64,000 bases of DNA from positions 384,001 to 448,000 of the forward strand of contig CAJIZV010000003.1 in the NCBI GenBank assembly GCA_905181935.1, given 5' to 3'. This document shows positions 17,110 to 26,841 of the stretch, piece after piece (position 1 is the first letter of the stretch; each line of letters starts with the position of its first letter). The position numbers and the translations under genes are program-made. This DNA comes from an uncultured Amylibacter sp. Its GTDB lineage: Bacteria > Pseudomonadota > Alphaproteobacteria > Rhodobacterales > Rhodobacteraceae. The notes under the pieces are model-generated. The model did no database searches. It was not told the DNA's origin and saw only the letters and a program-made list of their open reading frames with translations.

Positions 17110-17877
17110 TTAAGTGAAAACTTTAGATGAATAAATAACTTCAGCTAAATACAGCCCTTGTGGTGGGCAAACTGGCCCACAAGCGGACCTATCAACTGCT
17201 AAGAGCGCTTCTTTTACTCTGGCATGGTCCCAAGCTTTTGCTCCAACGCGCTCTAAAGTTCCAACAAAACTTCGAACTTGATTGTGTAAGAAACTTCGAG
17301 CCCTAATAGTGAATTCAAATTCTTTGCCGTGCTCTATATTAAATTCTTTGATACTAATTTCATCTAATGTTTTTATGGGGCTTTTTGCTTGGCATATAGA
17401 TGAACGAAAAGTGGTAAAATCATGTTTTCCAATTAAATGTTCCGCACCTTTGCGCATTAAATCTATATCTAAATCACGTTGAACTTGCCACACCCAACCA
17501 GAGTCAACAATAACCGGGGAGCGTCGGGATACTAATCGAAATTTGTAACGACGTTCAATTGCTGAGAAGCGTGCATGAAAATCTTCATTCACAACTTGGC
17601 ATTGAGTTATGGATATTAAAGCAGGGCGAAGATGAAAGTTTAAAGCTTCAAGTAAGCGCTCAGTATCCCATGATTTAATCAATTCTGCATGAGCTACTTG
17701 ACCTGTTGCATGTACACCAGCATCGGTGCGCCCCGCGCCTTGAATGCTAGGTTTTTCTGGAGCTATTTTATATAGTGCTTCCTCAATTGTTTGTTGAACA
17801 GATGGCACATCAGGTTGGCGTTGCCATCCATGGTAGGGTTTTCCATCATACTCAATTTTAAAGGCATATTTTGGCAT
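17110..17877 (-). CDS. truA: tRNA pseudouridine(38-40) synthase TruA
   Basis: A 255-residue TruA with the catalytic Asp at D52 in GRTDAGVHA, the opening [13 protein letters not shown], and [13 protein letters not shown] near the C-terminus. It makes pseudouridine in the anticodon arm of tRNAs. Single gene, divergent from ileS. Confidence 0.95.
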   Translation of the reverse strand: MPKYAFKIEYDGKPYHGWQRQPDVPSVQQTIEEALYKIAPEKPSIQGAGRTDAGVHATGQVAHAELIKSWDTERLLEALNFHLRPALISITQCQVVNEDFHARFSAIERRYKFRLVSRRSPVIVDSGWVWQVQRDLDIDLMRKGAEHLIGKHDFTTFRSSICQAKSPIKTLDEISIKEFNIEHGKEFEFTIRARSFLHNQVRSFVGTLERVGAKAWDHARVKEALLAVDRSACGPVCPPQGLYLAEVIYSSKVFT

Positions 17878-18081
17878 AGTTTGTGGTTACCGCTAAATTT
17901 ATCATTTGCCAAGTTATATTCAATAACGTCTGAAAACTGATTAACGAGTTTATTTTAGTGCTTATTGGCAGATTATATAAACTAAATAATATGAAATCAT
18001 GTAGTGCTAGACGTTTTCCATTATGCACAGTATAACAATCTTTATGGAGCGTATATTCGCAATTATTACTCGAATTACTAG

Positions 18082-18111
18082 CCCGGCGATCTGGTCATAA
18101 GAACCGCCGGG
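18082..18111 (+). promoter_or_regulatory. GC-rich hairpin in the ileS leader
   Basis: CCCGGCG (18082-18088) pairs exactly with CGCCGGG (18105-18111) around a 16-base loop. It is the only strongly GC-rich stem in the 300-bp truA-ileS gap (17878-18177). It is followed by AAAAGTCGT, not a U-run, so it is not a standard terminator. It precedes a 10-codon reading frame and ileS. A regulatory leader or small RNA is possible. The remainder of the gap is AT-rich without other visible features. Confidence 0.45.
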
Positions 18112-18120
18112 AAAAGTCGT

Positions 18121-18153
18121 ATGAGCATTCGCGCCGAACCCATCCCCAAATGA
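18121..18153 (+). CDS. Possible 10-codon leader peptide upstream of ileS
   Basis: An ATG at 18121 encodes MSIRAEPIPK followed by TGA, ending 24 nt before the ileS start. Two of ten codons are Ile (ATT and ATC), which would suit attenuation responding to charged tRNA-Ile. The putative ribosome-binding site (GGGAAAAG) is partly inside the GC-rich hairpin. No classical anti-terminator is evident, and chance cannot be excluded. Confidence 0.25.
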   Translation: MSIRAEPIPK

Positions 18154-18177
18154 ATTACTCCATGACTGGAAAATAAT

Positions 18178-21066
18178 ATGTCTGCTGACACTCCTGAATA
18201 CAAAAGTACTATAAATTTACCAACAACTGACTTTCCAATGCGAGCGGGCCTTCCAAGCCGTGAACCTGTCTGGTTGGAGCGATGGGCTGAAATTGGTATA
18301 TATGATCGCCTTCGAGAAAAAACAGGGCGTGAGCCTTTTGTTTTGCACGATGGCCCGCCGTACGCTAACGGGCATTTACATATTGGTCATGCACTAAATA
18401 AGATATTAAAAGATATGGTTGTACGCTCTCAGCAAATGATGGGAAAAGACGCACGCTACATCCCAGGTTGGGATTGTCATGGTTTGCCAATCGAATGGAA
18501 AATTGAGGAACAATACCGAAAAAAAGGTAAGAATAAAGACGACGTTCCCGTCGTAGAATTACGCCAAGAATGCCGTAAATTTGCTGAAGGATGGGTTGAT
18601 GTTCAACGCGATGAGTTCAAACGCTTAGGGATCACAGGTAAATGGGATGACCCATATTTAACTATGAACTATCATGCTGAAGCTGTGATTGCAGACGAAT
18701 TCATGAAATTTGCAATGAACGGAGCGCTATATCAGGGTTCAAAGCCTGTAATGTGGTCTCCTGTTGAAAAAACTGCGTTGGCTGAAGCTGAAATTGAATA
18801 CCATAGCCATAAATCACATACTATTTGGATACCCTTTAAATTTAAATCTGCACCAGATATTATAAAAAATGCGCGTGTAGTAATCTGGACAACAACACCC
18901 TGGACAATTCCCTCTAACAAGGCGGTCGCCTTTAATCCTAAGATTTCTTATGGACTATATGAAGTAAAAGAGACCGAGGCTGAAAGCTGGACAACACCTG
19001 GGGAACAATACATTTTTGCTGATGTTTTAGCAGAAGATACTTTAACTAAATCGCGTGTGATTAAATTTACACGAATATGCGATGTAACTACCTCTGATTT
19101 AAGCAATGCTATATGTTTCCATCCTTTATCAGAAATGGATAAGTATTGGTCTTATGATGTTCCTATGATTGATGGCGATCATGTTACTGACGAAGCTGGA
19201 ACTGGGTTTGTTCATACTGCACCTAGTCATGGTGCGGATGATTATGAATGTTTTGTAAAGCGCAATTGGTTAGATCGAATGACACATAACGTTGGTGAAA
19301 CATCAGAATTTTTACCCCATGTCCCATTTTTTGCAGGGCTGGAAGTATTTGACCGTAAGGGTAAAGAAGGAAAAGCTAACAATGCAGTTATCGCTAAGTT
19401 AGTTGAAGCTGGTAGTATAATTGCACGTGGGCGTGTTGAGCATAGTTATCCTCATTCTTGGAGATCAAAAGCGCCCATTATTTTTAGAAACACACCACAA
19501 TGGTTTACTGCAATAGATAAGGAAATTGGTGGGAATAATACGCATGGAAAAACTATTCGAAAACGTGCACTAACCGAAATTGATAATGTAAAGTGGACAC
19601 CTCAAACTGGTCGAAACCGTTTGCATTCTATGATTGAGGCGCGTCCAGATTGGGTGATGTCGCGCCAGCGGGCATGGGGCGTACCACTAACCTGCTTTAC
19701 AAAAAAAGGTGCCCTTCCAACAGATCCTGATTTTATTTTATGTGATTCTGAAGTTAACGCACGTATAGTTTCTGCCTTTGAAATAGAAAGCGCAGATTGC
19801 TGGTTTCTAGATGGTGCAAAAGAACGTTTCTTAGGTGAGGATTACAATCCTGATGAATGGGATCAAGTTTACGATGTCTTAGATGTGTGGTTTGATAGTG
19901 GATCAACTCATGCTTTTGTTATGCGTGATCGTGCTGATGGCGCGGATGATGGCATAGCAGATCTTTACCTAGAAGGTACTGACCAGCATCGTGGTTGGTT
20001 CCACTCTTCTCTATTACAATCCTGCGGAACCAATGGACGGGCGCCTTACAGGGGCGTTTTAACGCATGGCTTCACATTAGATGAAAAAGGCATGAAAATG
20101 TCTAAATCCGTGGGTAATACCATCGCTCCTGAACAGGTGATCAAACAATACGGAGCAGATATTTTACGTCTTTGGGTTGCCCAGGCTGATTATACTGCTG
20201 ACCTTCGCATTGGTCCTGAAATATTAAAAGGTGTTGCTGACAGTTATCGTAGATTGCGTAACACTATGAGATTTATTTTAGGAAACCTAAACGATTTTAC
20301 AGATGCAGAAAAAGTTGCGCCTGCTGATATGCCAGAATTAGAACAATGGGTTTTGCATCGATTAGCAGAGCTTGATATAATTGTACGTGATGGTTATGCT
20401 AATTATGACTTTCAAGGAGTATTTAGCCAGATATTCCAATTTGCAACAATTGACTTATCTAGTTTCTATTTTGATGTCCGCAAGGACGCACTTTACTGTG
20501 ATGATAGAAATGGAAATCGCCGTAAGTCCGCACGTACAGTCTTGGAAATAATATTTCAGCGTCTCACTACATGGCTAGCTCCAATGTTATGCTTTACCAT
20601 GGAAGATGTATGGCTTCAGCGCCATTCTGATGCTGATGCATCAGTGCATTTAGTGGATATTCCTGAAACACCTACTACATGGTTAAATCCTGAATTAGCA
20701 GCTAAATGGGAAGTTCTCCGCAGCGTACGGCGCGTTGTTACTGGAGCAATAGAGGTTGAGCGAACAGCGAAAAATATTGGCTCTTCATTAGAGGCAGCTC
20801 CTAGTGTTCATTTCAATTTGTCAGATGATGTAAAAAAATTAGCTGAGACCGTTGATTTTGCAGATATCTGCATCACATCAGACATAAATTTAATTAGTGG
20901 TGCACCTGCATCACAAGGATTTAAATTAGATGATGTTCCAGGTATCGAAGTATTGTTTATGAAAGCGGATGGAGATAAGTGCCTCCGCTGTTGGAAATCA
21001 ACAACAGAGGTTGGAATGCAAAAACATGAGGGCTGCTGTAAACGCTGTAGTGACGCATTAGTTTGA
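18178..21066 (+). CDS. ileS: Isoleucyl-tRNA synthetase
   Basis: A 962-residue class I aminoacyl-tRNA synthetase. HIGH is at residues 68-71 and KMSKS at 640-644. The editing domain lies between (WTTTPWTIPSN near 240), and a C-terminal zinc motif (CLRCW then CCKRC) ends the protein. It charges tRNA-Ile in the cytoplasm and has normal bacterial length. It begins with ATG at 18178 after a 300-bp leader with unusual secondary structure. Confidence 0.97.
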   Translation: MSADTPEYKSTINLPTTDFPMRAGLPSREPVWLERWAEIGIYDRLREKTGREPFVLHDGPPYANGHLHIGHALNKILKDMVVRSQQMMGKDARYIPGWDCHGLPIEWKIEEQYRKKGKNKDDVPVVELRQECRKFAEGWVDVQRDEFKRLGITGKWDDPYLTMNYHAEAVIADEFMKFAMNGALYQGSKPVMWSPVEKTALAEAEIEYHSHKSHTIWIPFKFKSAPDIIKNARVVIWTTTPWTIPSNKAVAFNPKISYGLYEVKETEAESWTTPGEQYIFADVLAEDTLTKSRVIKFTRICDVTTSDLSNAICFHPLSEMDKYWSYDVPMIDGDHVTDEAGTGFVHTAPSHGADDYECFVKRNWLDRMTHNVGETSEFLPHVPFFAGLEVFDRKGKEGKANNAVIAKLVEAGSIIARGRVEHSYPHSWRSKAPIIFRNTPQWFTAIDKEIGGNNTHGKTIRKRALTEIDNVKWTPQTGRNRLHSMIEARPDWVMSRQRAWGVPLTCFTKKGALPTDPDFILCDSEVNARIVSAFEIESADCWFLDGAKERFLGEDYNPDEWDQVYDVLDVWFDSGSTHAFVMRDRADGADDGIADLYLEGTDQHRGWFHSSLLQSCGTNGRAPYRGVLTHGFTLDEKGMKMSKSVGNTIAPEQVIKQYGADILRLWVAQADYTADLRIGPEILKGVADSYRRLRNTMRFILGNLNDFTDAEKVAPADMPELEQWVLHRLAELDIIVRDGYANYDFQGVFSQIFQFATIDLSSFYFDVRKDALYCDDRNGNRRKSARTVLEIIFQRLTTWLAPMLCFTMEDVWLQRHSDADASVHLVDIPETPTTWLNPELAAKWEVLRSVRRVVTGAIEVERTAKNIGSSLEAAPSVHFNLSDDVKKLAETVDFADICITSDINLISGAPASQGFKLDDVPGIEVLFMKADGDKCLRCWKSTTEVGMQKHEGCCKRCSDALV

Positions 21067-21117
21067 AAGTTAACAATACCTTAATGTTGATTATAGAATT
21101 GAAATTGGGGTGTTGAT

Positions 21118-21954
21118 ATGACTGTTGGAGTTTTAACAGCAGTTTTGTTAGCTGCAATATTGCATGCATCTTGGAATGCAATTATTAAGTTTGGTGACGA
21201 TAAATTCCAAGGCATGGTTTTACTATCAGTTGCGCACGGTGTAATTGGTTTAGCTATAATAATAGTATTTCCCTTGCCAGAAATTGCAGCATGGCCATGG
21301 CTGGTAGCATCGGTTGCTTTTCATTTGTGGTATAAGTTATTTCTTATAAGTGCATATGAACGCGGTGATCTTAGCCGAGTATATCCTATTGCCAGAGGTA
21401 CAGCCCCAGTACTGGTTCTGATCATTAGCACTTTATTTATTTTAGACGCCATCAGTTCTATGGAAATACTAGGTGTAATTGCAATAGGTATAGGTATTCT
21501 AATTTTAGCACGTGGTGTATTTTCCCATGGTGAAACAGTAACGTTATTACCTTATGCCTTGGCTTCGGCAGTTGGCACAGCGGGCTATTCTATAGCAGAT
21601 GGGCTTGGAGCTCGTGCAGCTGGTAATGCTTCATCCTATATTGGATGGTTATTTTTTCTTGATGCTATTATGTTTATATTATGGGGTATGATCCGACGTG
21701 GCCCTAGCGTATTTCCTCGAAAAATATCAGTTTGGGTACTAGGAATGGCTGCTGGTACTGCTTCGGTGTTGGCTTACTGGATTGCTGTTTGGGCAATGAC
21801 CATAGCGCCAATTGCAATAGTTTCAGCGCTACGCGAAACTTCGGTTATGTTTGCTGTATTAATAGGCGTTCTATTTTTCAAAGAAAAAGCAGACAAGGGG
21901 AAAATTATAGCTTCTGTTGTTATTGTTATAGGTATTTTGATTACGCGCTTTTAG
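21118..21954 (+). CDS. EamA/DMT-family membrane transporter
   Basis: A 278-residue protein with about ten transmembrane helices arranged as two EamA repeats; the second ends at VMFAVLIGVLFFKEKADKGK, a common DMT terminus. Members export amino acids or other metabolites, and the substrate cannot be predicted here. GGGGTGTTGAT precedes the start. Its 3' end overlaps the convergent pcs gene by 14 bp. Confidence 0.85.
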   Translation: MTVGVLTAVLLAAILHASWNAIIKFGDDKFQGMVLLSVAHGVIGLAIIIVFPLPEIAAWPWLVASVAFHLWYKLFLISAYERGDLSRVYPIARGTAPVLVLIISTLFILDAISSMEILGVIAIGIGILILARGVFSHGETVTLLPYALASAVGTAGYSIADGLGARAAGNASSYIGWLFFLDAIMFILWGMIRRGPSVFPRKISVWVLGMAAGTASVLAYWIAVWAMTIAPIAIVSALRETSVMFAVLIGVLFFKEKADKGKIIASVVIVIGILITRF

Positions 21955-22636
21955 ATGGAAAAATCTGTTGCAAAATACCAGCAGCTAGCAAATAAATTGA
22001 AGTTACAGCAAGTGCGCTGGTGATAATGGGTCCTGCCTGAAAATTAGTCCAAGCACAAATACCAGCTAGTGCTGTCCAAATTAATGCAACAGGTAAGCTT
22101 ATCAAACGCCATCGTTTTGTGCGTACAGGGTGAATGAATTTAAGCGGTGTGAACATCGATGCAGCCAGAATTATTACGAAAGCTAAAATGATATAAAAAT
22201 TTGGATGGGTTGCAAAAATTACAACTGCAAACATATTCCAACATCCTGGGAAGCCAGAAAAAGAATTATCTTTTGTTTTCATTCTAGTATCGGCAAAATA
22301 TAATGCAGATGTAAAAGTGATTATTATTATTGTAACCCAACCGGTCCAGCCATTTAGCAGTCCAGACTTGAACAGTGCATAGGCTGGGATAAATACATAT
22401 GTAAGGTAGTCAATAATTAAGTCTAACAGGACCCCATCGTATTCGGTTGCATTTTTTTTCACGTCATAATGGCGTGCTAATGGGCCATCTATGCCATCAA
22501 CAAAAAATGCTATTACTAACCACAAGAACATCATGTCCCATCTAGCATCAACGGCTGCAAGCATCGCAAGCATTGCAAAAACCGCACCAGTTGCGGTGAG
22601 GTAGTGAACGGCAAGAGCTTTTATATGTAATGTCAT
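21941..22636 (-). CDS. pcs: Phosphatidylcholine synthase
   Basis: A 231-residue CDP-alcohol phosphatidyltransferase with about eight membrane helices. The catalytic motif has D47, D50, D72 and D76 (DGIDGPLAR then GVLLDLIIDY). The spacing and the HYDVKKNATEYDG segment match the Pcs branch, which condenses choline with CDP-diacylglycerol in the inner membrane. This would give the organism a choline-dependent route to phosphatidylcholine. It overlaps the convergent EamA gene by 14 bp. Confidence 0.88.
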   Translation of the reverse strand: MTLHIKALAVHYLTATGAVFAMLAMLAAVDARWDMMFLWLVIAFFVDGIDGPLARHYDVKKNATEYDGVLLDLIIDYLTYVFIPAYALFKSGLLNGWTGWVTIIIITFTSALYFADTRMKTKDNSFSGFPGCWNMFAVVIFATHPNFYIILAFVIILAASMFTPLKFIHPVRTKRWRLISLPVALIWTALAGICAWTNFQAGPIITSALAVTSIYLLAAGILQQIFPSKSA

Positions 22637-22683
22637 AATATTTTAATATATAAATTTAAAAAAAACTCAACCACTTGATTCAA

Positions 22684-23601
22684 TTATGCTTTGGGGTGAG
22701 CTTTCTTATAAACCTCCATCAATCGCGCCTGATCTACCGCCGTATAGGCTTGAGTAGAGGACAGTGATGCGTGGCCAAGTAATTCTTGTATCGTACGTAG
22801 GTCTCCACCTGCCTCTAGGAGGTGGGTGGCAAATGAATGGCGCATTGAATGTGGAGATGCTGTTGATGGTAAGCCCAACTGCATCCGAGCCTGTTCCATA
22901 ACTTTTTGTATTATGCGTTGATTTAAAGGTCCACCCCTAGCACCCCGAAATATAAAATTATTTGGTGTAAATGGATAAGGACAGCTATGTAGATAATTAC
23001 TGACAGCTAATTGAGCTGTTGGTAAAATTGGAATAATTCTCTCTTTACCGCCTTTACCTGTAATTTTTAAAACTTCGGATAATGGAGTATCTTTAAATCT
23101 TAGCGATAGAGCTTCCGATATACGTAAACCACAACCATAAAGTAATGTTACAACTGCAACATTACGAGCATTTATCCACGTATCTGTAGACTGTAGATCA
23201 ATTTGGTGAATTAAATTAACAGCTGCTGATTTACTTACGGGACGTGGCAGGGGCGTTTCAAATTTTGGACTGCGCGTTGCAAGTACCGCAGTTGTAGGAA
23301 TATTCTGCGTTTCACCGAGCCAACGATAAAAAGTTTTTATTGCTGATAATGCACGTGCTAAAGATCGTGGTGATAATCCTGAACGTCGCGAGTGGGCCAT
23401 CCATGAACGCATATCTTTAATATCAACTTTGGCTAACATTGTTTTAGAGGATCTTGCACCTAAGTGCTCTGACATAAAATGTAGATAGTTAGTTACATCA
23501 TGGCGATATGCATCAATTGTTTTTTCGGCCATGCCTCCAATAGCAGATAACCCTGCCAGCCAACGTTCTAGTAGATCAAAGCCGCCTGATAGATTAGTCA
23601 T
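22684..23601 (-). CDS. xerC: Tyrosine recombinase XerC
   Basis: A 305-residue tyrosine recombinase with an N-terminal SAM-like DNA-binding domain and a catalytic domain carrying the R/K/H-x-x-R/Y set (CGLRISEAL, TGKGGKER, HSMRHSFATH, LGHASLSSTQAY). With XerD it resolves chromosome dimers at dif. The start at 23601 lies inside an ATGACTAA overlap (8 nt) with the DUF484 gene, so the pair is translationally coupled. A 21-residue longer frame inside DUF484 is unlikely. The DUF484 neighbour supports XerC over XerD or a mobile-element integrase. Confidence 0.92.
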   Translation of the reverse strand: MTNLSGGFDLLERWLAGLSAIGGMAEKTIDAYRHDVTNYLHFMSEHLGARSSKTMLAKVDIKDMRSWMAHSRRSGLSPRSLARALSAIKTFYRWLGETQNIPTTAVLATRSPKFETPLPRPVSKSAAVNLIHQIDLQSTDTWINARNVAVVTLLYGCGLRISEALSLRFKDTPLSEVLKITGKGGKERIIPILPTAQLAVSNYLHSCPYPFTPNNFIFRGARGGPLNQRIIQKVMEQARMQLGLPSTASPHSMRHSFATHLLEAGGDLRTIQELLGHASLSSTQAYTAVDQARLMEVYKKAHPKA

Positions 23602-24313
23602 TAAATAACCATCGCTGCATAATTTTTTCAAAAACTGACCCATAAAAGATGAGTAAGTCAGCACCCATTTTGGGTAAAAACTGATCAGGATTTTTAGATC
23701 CTAAAAGAAGTAGTCCTGGACTGTTACCAGTGCCTAAATCAAGTTTCATTAACGCTTCTGAACGTAATTTGGGTGCTATGTTACCATAAATATTTGCTGA
23801 ACCTTTACGAATTTGACGCAGTGTAACTGGGCGTGGTTCACTGTCTTTGCCTAATGTGACATAATGATTAATCTCACCTTCTTGAAGAAAAACTACACTT
23901 GGGCCAAATTCGCGTTGTAACGCGGGCATATCATCTAGTGGAATCGATGGGGCTTCTAGGCATAAGCGTGCAACATCTATATTTAATGTGACTGCCCATT
24001 TGGATCTTAAAAAATCAAGGAAATCTGGAAATACCTTAGGTTCTAATGCCTCTAATATTGCTGAGTGTACTTTAAATGTTGTAGCAATATTTTTATATGC
24101 AGCAGAAATAATAGTGCTATTTTGCCCTTCCATTTCTTCTACGCGACCTTCTAATCGTTTTAAAACTACAGTTTTTAAATCAATAATATTGGCAGGTATG
24201 TCAGTATCACCTGCCGCAATTAATGCGCGCATTACCTCCCGATCGTCTAACAATGCTTTGGGATCTTGTAATATTTTTTTCCGGATATCGCCGATTTGAT
24301 CTTTTTCAGACAT
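23594..24313 (-). CDS. DUF484 family protein
   Basis: A 239-residue DUF484 protein, a GAF-like family found directly upstream of xerC across proteobacteria. Visible features are the acidic N-terminus, a coiled region (VLKRLEGRVEEMEGQNSTI) and the late segment LGTGNSPGLLLLGSKNPDQF. Molecular function is unknown; linkage and 8-nt overlap suggest a role with XerC. Confidence 0.85.
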   Translation of the reverse strand: MSEKDQIGDIRKKILQDPKALLDDREVMRALIAAGDTDIPANIIDLKTVVLKRLEGRVEEMEGQNSTIISAAYKNIATTFKVHSAILEALEPKVFPDFLDFLRSKWAVTLNIDVARLCLEAPSIPLDDMPALQREFGPSVVFLQEGEINHYVTLGKDSEPRPVTLRQIRKGSANIYGNIAPKLRSEALMKLDLGTGNSPGLLLLGSKNPDQFLPKMGADLLIFYGSVFEKIMQRWLFND

Positions 24314-24430
24314 ATTTTGTCCCTATAAAATTTATTAATTCAATTTAGTTTAAGTTATTATTAAATGTTTAAAACTTAGTTTGATCAGAAAAAACTATTA
24401 TTAGTAAAAATTTTTAGAGAGTGCAGGCTA

Positions 24431-24457
24431 ATAGTAAAAATTTATAAATTTTACTAT
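24431..24457. promoter_or_regulatory. AT-rich inverted repeat between DUF484 and priA
   Basis: ATAGTAAAA (24431-24439) and TTTTACTAT (24449-24457) are exact arms around ATTTATAAA. A related TTAGTAAAAATTT occurs at about 24400. The 246-bp divergent region has no other visible feature. It may be a regulator site, or simply AT-rich symmetry. Confidence 0.3.
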
Positions 24458-24559
24458 CAATGGCTATAAGCAAAAATTCCATTGTGTTTCCTATAGGTTC
24501 ATGTTGCATAGTATTCCTATTATATATTAACTAATTTGAGTCATTGAGGAAACAAGAAA

Positions 24560-26773
24560 TTGAGTGATCAGCAAAAACAGGGTATAATTAAAAGCTTTGT
24601 ACATAATGAACTGGTCTCAGTCTTAACAACGCAACCCATTAATCGCTTCCTTGATTATAAAGTTCCTTTTGGTGGTTTGATACAAGGTTCATTTGTCGAA
24701 GTTCCACTCGGCCCACGTAAAGTCATTGGTGTGGTATGGGGCCCAGGGCAAGGTGGATATGATCCCAAAAAAATACGTAGTATTTCAAATATTTTAGAGA
24801 TTGCTCCCATGCATCCTGAAATGCAAGAATTTTTGACCCGAGTTGGGCGCTATACATTAACTTCATTAAACGCGATGCTTCGTTTAGCAACTCGTGCGCC
24901 AGGCCTAGGTGATCCGCCAAGTATGCGTAAAGTCTATGCTTTGGGAGATGCTATAATTGATCGTATGACACCAGCGCGTGAAAAAGTATTAGCTACTTTA
25001 AAAAATACTACTGATATGCGTTTTACAGCACATGAGTTGAAAGAAGAGGCTGGTGTTAGCCTGTCTGTCATCAAGGGATTGGTTGCACAAAATGCAATCA
25101 TAGAATTGGAAACACCACGGGATACTCCATATCCAAATTTAGATCCATTTTATCCTTCTAAAAAATTAACATCTGCACAAATGACCGCCAGTAAAAAGTT
25201 ACGCTCTTTTGTTGCAATGCAGTCTTACAATACTACTCTTTTACGTGGTGTAACTGGGTCTGGTAAAACAGAAGTTTATCTGGAAGCTGTTGCAGAGTGT
25301 TTGTCACAGGGCAGGCAGGCTTTAGTTTTAATCCCAGAAATAGCTCTTACGGTAGAATTTCTAGATCGAGTTGAAAAGCGGTTTGGAAAGCAGCCTGCAC
25401 AATGGCATTCGGGAGTTACTATGACTGAAAAGCGTCGTTGTTGGCGTATGGTTGGCGCTGGGCAGGCGCAGATTGTTATTGGTGCACGATCATCGTTATT
25501 TCTCCCATTTGACAATCTAGGTTTGATTGTCGTCGATGAAGAACACGATACATCTTACAAACAAGAAGATGGCGTATTGTACTCTGCGCGAGACATGGCA
25601 GTTATGAGAGCCTCCATAAGTGGTGGATCCGTAGTTTTAGCTTCTGCTACGCCATCACTTGAGACATGGGCTAATGCTCAGGCAGGTAAGTATAATCGTA
25701 TTGACCTTACTGAACGCTTTGGTGCTGCATTAATGCCTGACATGGCAACTATTGATATGCGAGAGCAATTAATGGGAACAAATTCATGGATTTCTTCAGA
25801 CCTTGGACGTGAAATCGATGTTAGGCTTGAACGAAGTGAACAGTCTTTATTATTTTTAAATAGACGAGGGTATGCTCCAATTACAGTTTGTCGTAAATGT
25901 GGAGAGCAAATTGGCTGTGACCACTGCGATGCTAGAATGGTTGAGCATCGCTTCCAAGGCCATTTAATGTGTCATCAATGTGGTGAAACTAAGAAAATGC
26001 CAGAGGAATGCCCTTCTTGCAAAGAAGTGGGATCTTTGTCTGCTGTTGGCCCAGGAGTAGAACGTTTAGCCGAAGAAGCTGAAAAGCGCTTTCCAGATGC
26101 AAAAATTTCAGTATTATCGTCTGATATGCTTATGTCAGCTAAGGCGTTAAAGCAGAGAATTTCAGCGATTGCAGCTGGTGAAGCAGATATTATTATTGGA
26201 ACTCAATTGGTGGCTAAGGGCCATAATTTTCCATTACTTACACTGGTTGGTGTGATTGATTCTGACTTAGCGTTAATGGGAGGTGATCTGCGGGCTGCTG
26301 AGCGTACATTTCAACTAATGCGCCAAGTTGCTGGTCGCGCTGGCCGCTCTGATAAAAAAGGAATTGCATATTTGCAGACGCATCAGCCAGATCATCCAGT
26401 TATTAAAGCCATTCTCAATGGTGATGAAGAAGAGTTTTGGCAAGCTGAAGCCAATCAACGGCTTGCGGCTGGCATGCCACCGTTTGGACGATTAGCTGGT
26501 ATAGTTTTAAAAGGACCAGATATTACTCAAGTGTTTAATTTAGCAAACCATATGGTGCGAAACGCACCTATGTTGGATGCTATTGGTGCCGAAATATACG
26601 GCCCGGCACCAGCACCAATTGCGCGAGTGCGAGATAATCACCGGGTGCGAATATTGGTTAAGGCACCGAAAGAGGTTACAATACAAGGTGCACTGGCGCA
26701 GTGGCGAGATTCTGTTCAAATTCCTCGAGATATACATATTAGTATCGATATTGACCCACAAACATTTTATTAA
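24560..26773 (+). CDS. priA: Primosomal protein N' (replication restart helicase PriA)
   Basis: A 737-residue PriA. It has an N-terminal 3'-end-binding domain, Walker A GVTGSGKTE (about 230-238), DEEH box VVDEEHDTSYKQ (about 323), an eight-Cys zinc-binding insertion (CRKCGEQIGCDHC, then CHQCG and CPSCK) and C-terminal helicase motifs (QVAGRAGRSDKKG). It reloads the replisome at stalled forks. I use a TTG start at 24560, with GAGGA 10 bases upstream; there is no ATG nearby. Confidence 0.94.
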   Translation: MSDQQKQGIIKSFVHNELVSVLTTQPINRFLDYKVPFGGLIQGSFVEVPLGPRKVIGVVWGPGQGGYDPKKIRSISNILEIAPMHPEMQEFLTRVGRYTLTSLNAMLRLATRAPGLGDPPSMRKVYALGDAIIDRMTPAREKVLATLKNTTDMRFTAHELKEEAGVSLSVIKGLVAQNAIIELETPRDTPYPNLDPFYPSKKLTSAQMTASKKLRSFVAMQSYNTTLLRGVTGSGKTEVYLEAVAECLSQGRQALVLIPEIALTVEFLDRVEKRFGKQPAQWHSGVTMTEKRRCWRMVGAGQAQIVIGARSSLFLPFDNLGLIVVDEEHDTSYKQEDGVLYSARDMAVMRASISGGSVVLASATPSLETWANAQAGKYNRIDLTERFGAALMPDMATIDMREQLMGTNSWISSDLGREIDVRLERSEQSLLFLNRRGYAPITVCRKCGEQIGCDHCDARMVEHRFQGHLMCHQCGETKKMPEECPSCKEVGSLSAVGPGVERLAEEAEKRFPDAKISVLSSDMLMSAKALKQRISAIAAGEADIIIGTQLVAKGHNFPLLTLVGVIDSDLALMGGDLRAAERTFQLMRQVAGRAGRSDKKGIAYLQTHQPDHPVIKAILNGDEEEFWQAEANQRLAAGMPPFGRLAGIVLKGPDITQVFNLANHMVRNAPMLDAIGAEIYGPAPAPIARVRDNHRVRILVKAPKEVTIQGALAQWRDSVQIPRDIHISIDIDPQTFY

Positions 26774-26841
26774 CTTGGCAAGGCTAGAAATAGTCGCCAT
26801 GCAAATGTAAGAGTAACTTAGAAATTAACAGAGATGCTACA

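Noticed and set aside
18082..18111. The ileS-leader hairpin as a terminator for upstream transcription
   Set aside because: The stem is followed by AAAAGTCGT instead of a U-run, and the upstream gene truA is transcribed away from it.
22684..23601. An integrase of a mobile element
   Set aside because: The tyrosine recombinase overlaps DUF484 in the usual xerC arrangement, with no phage or attachment-site context.
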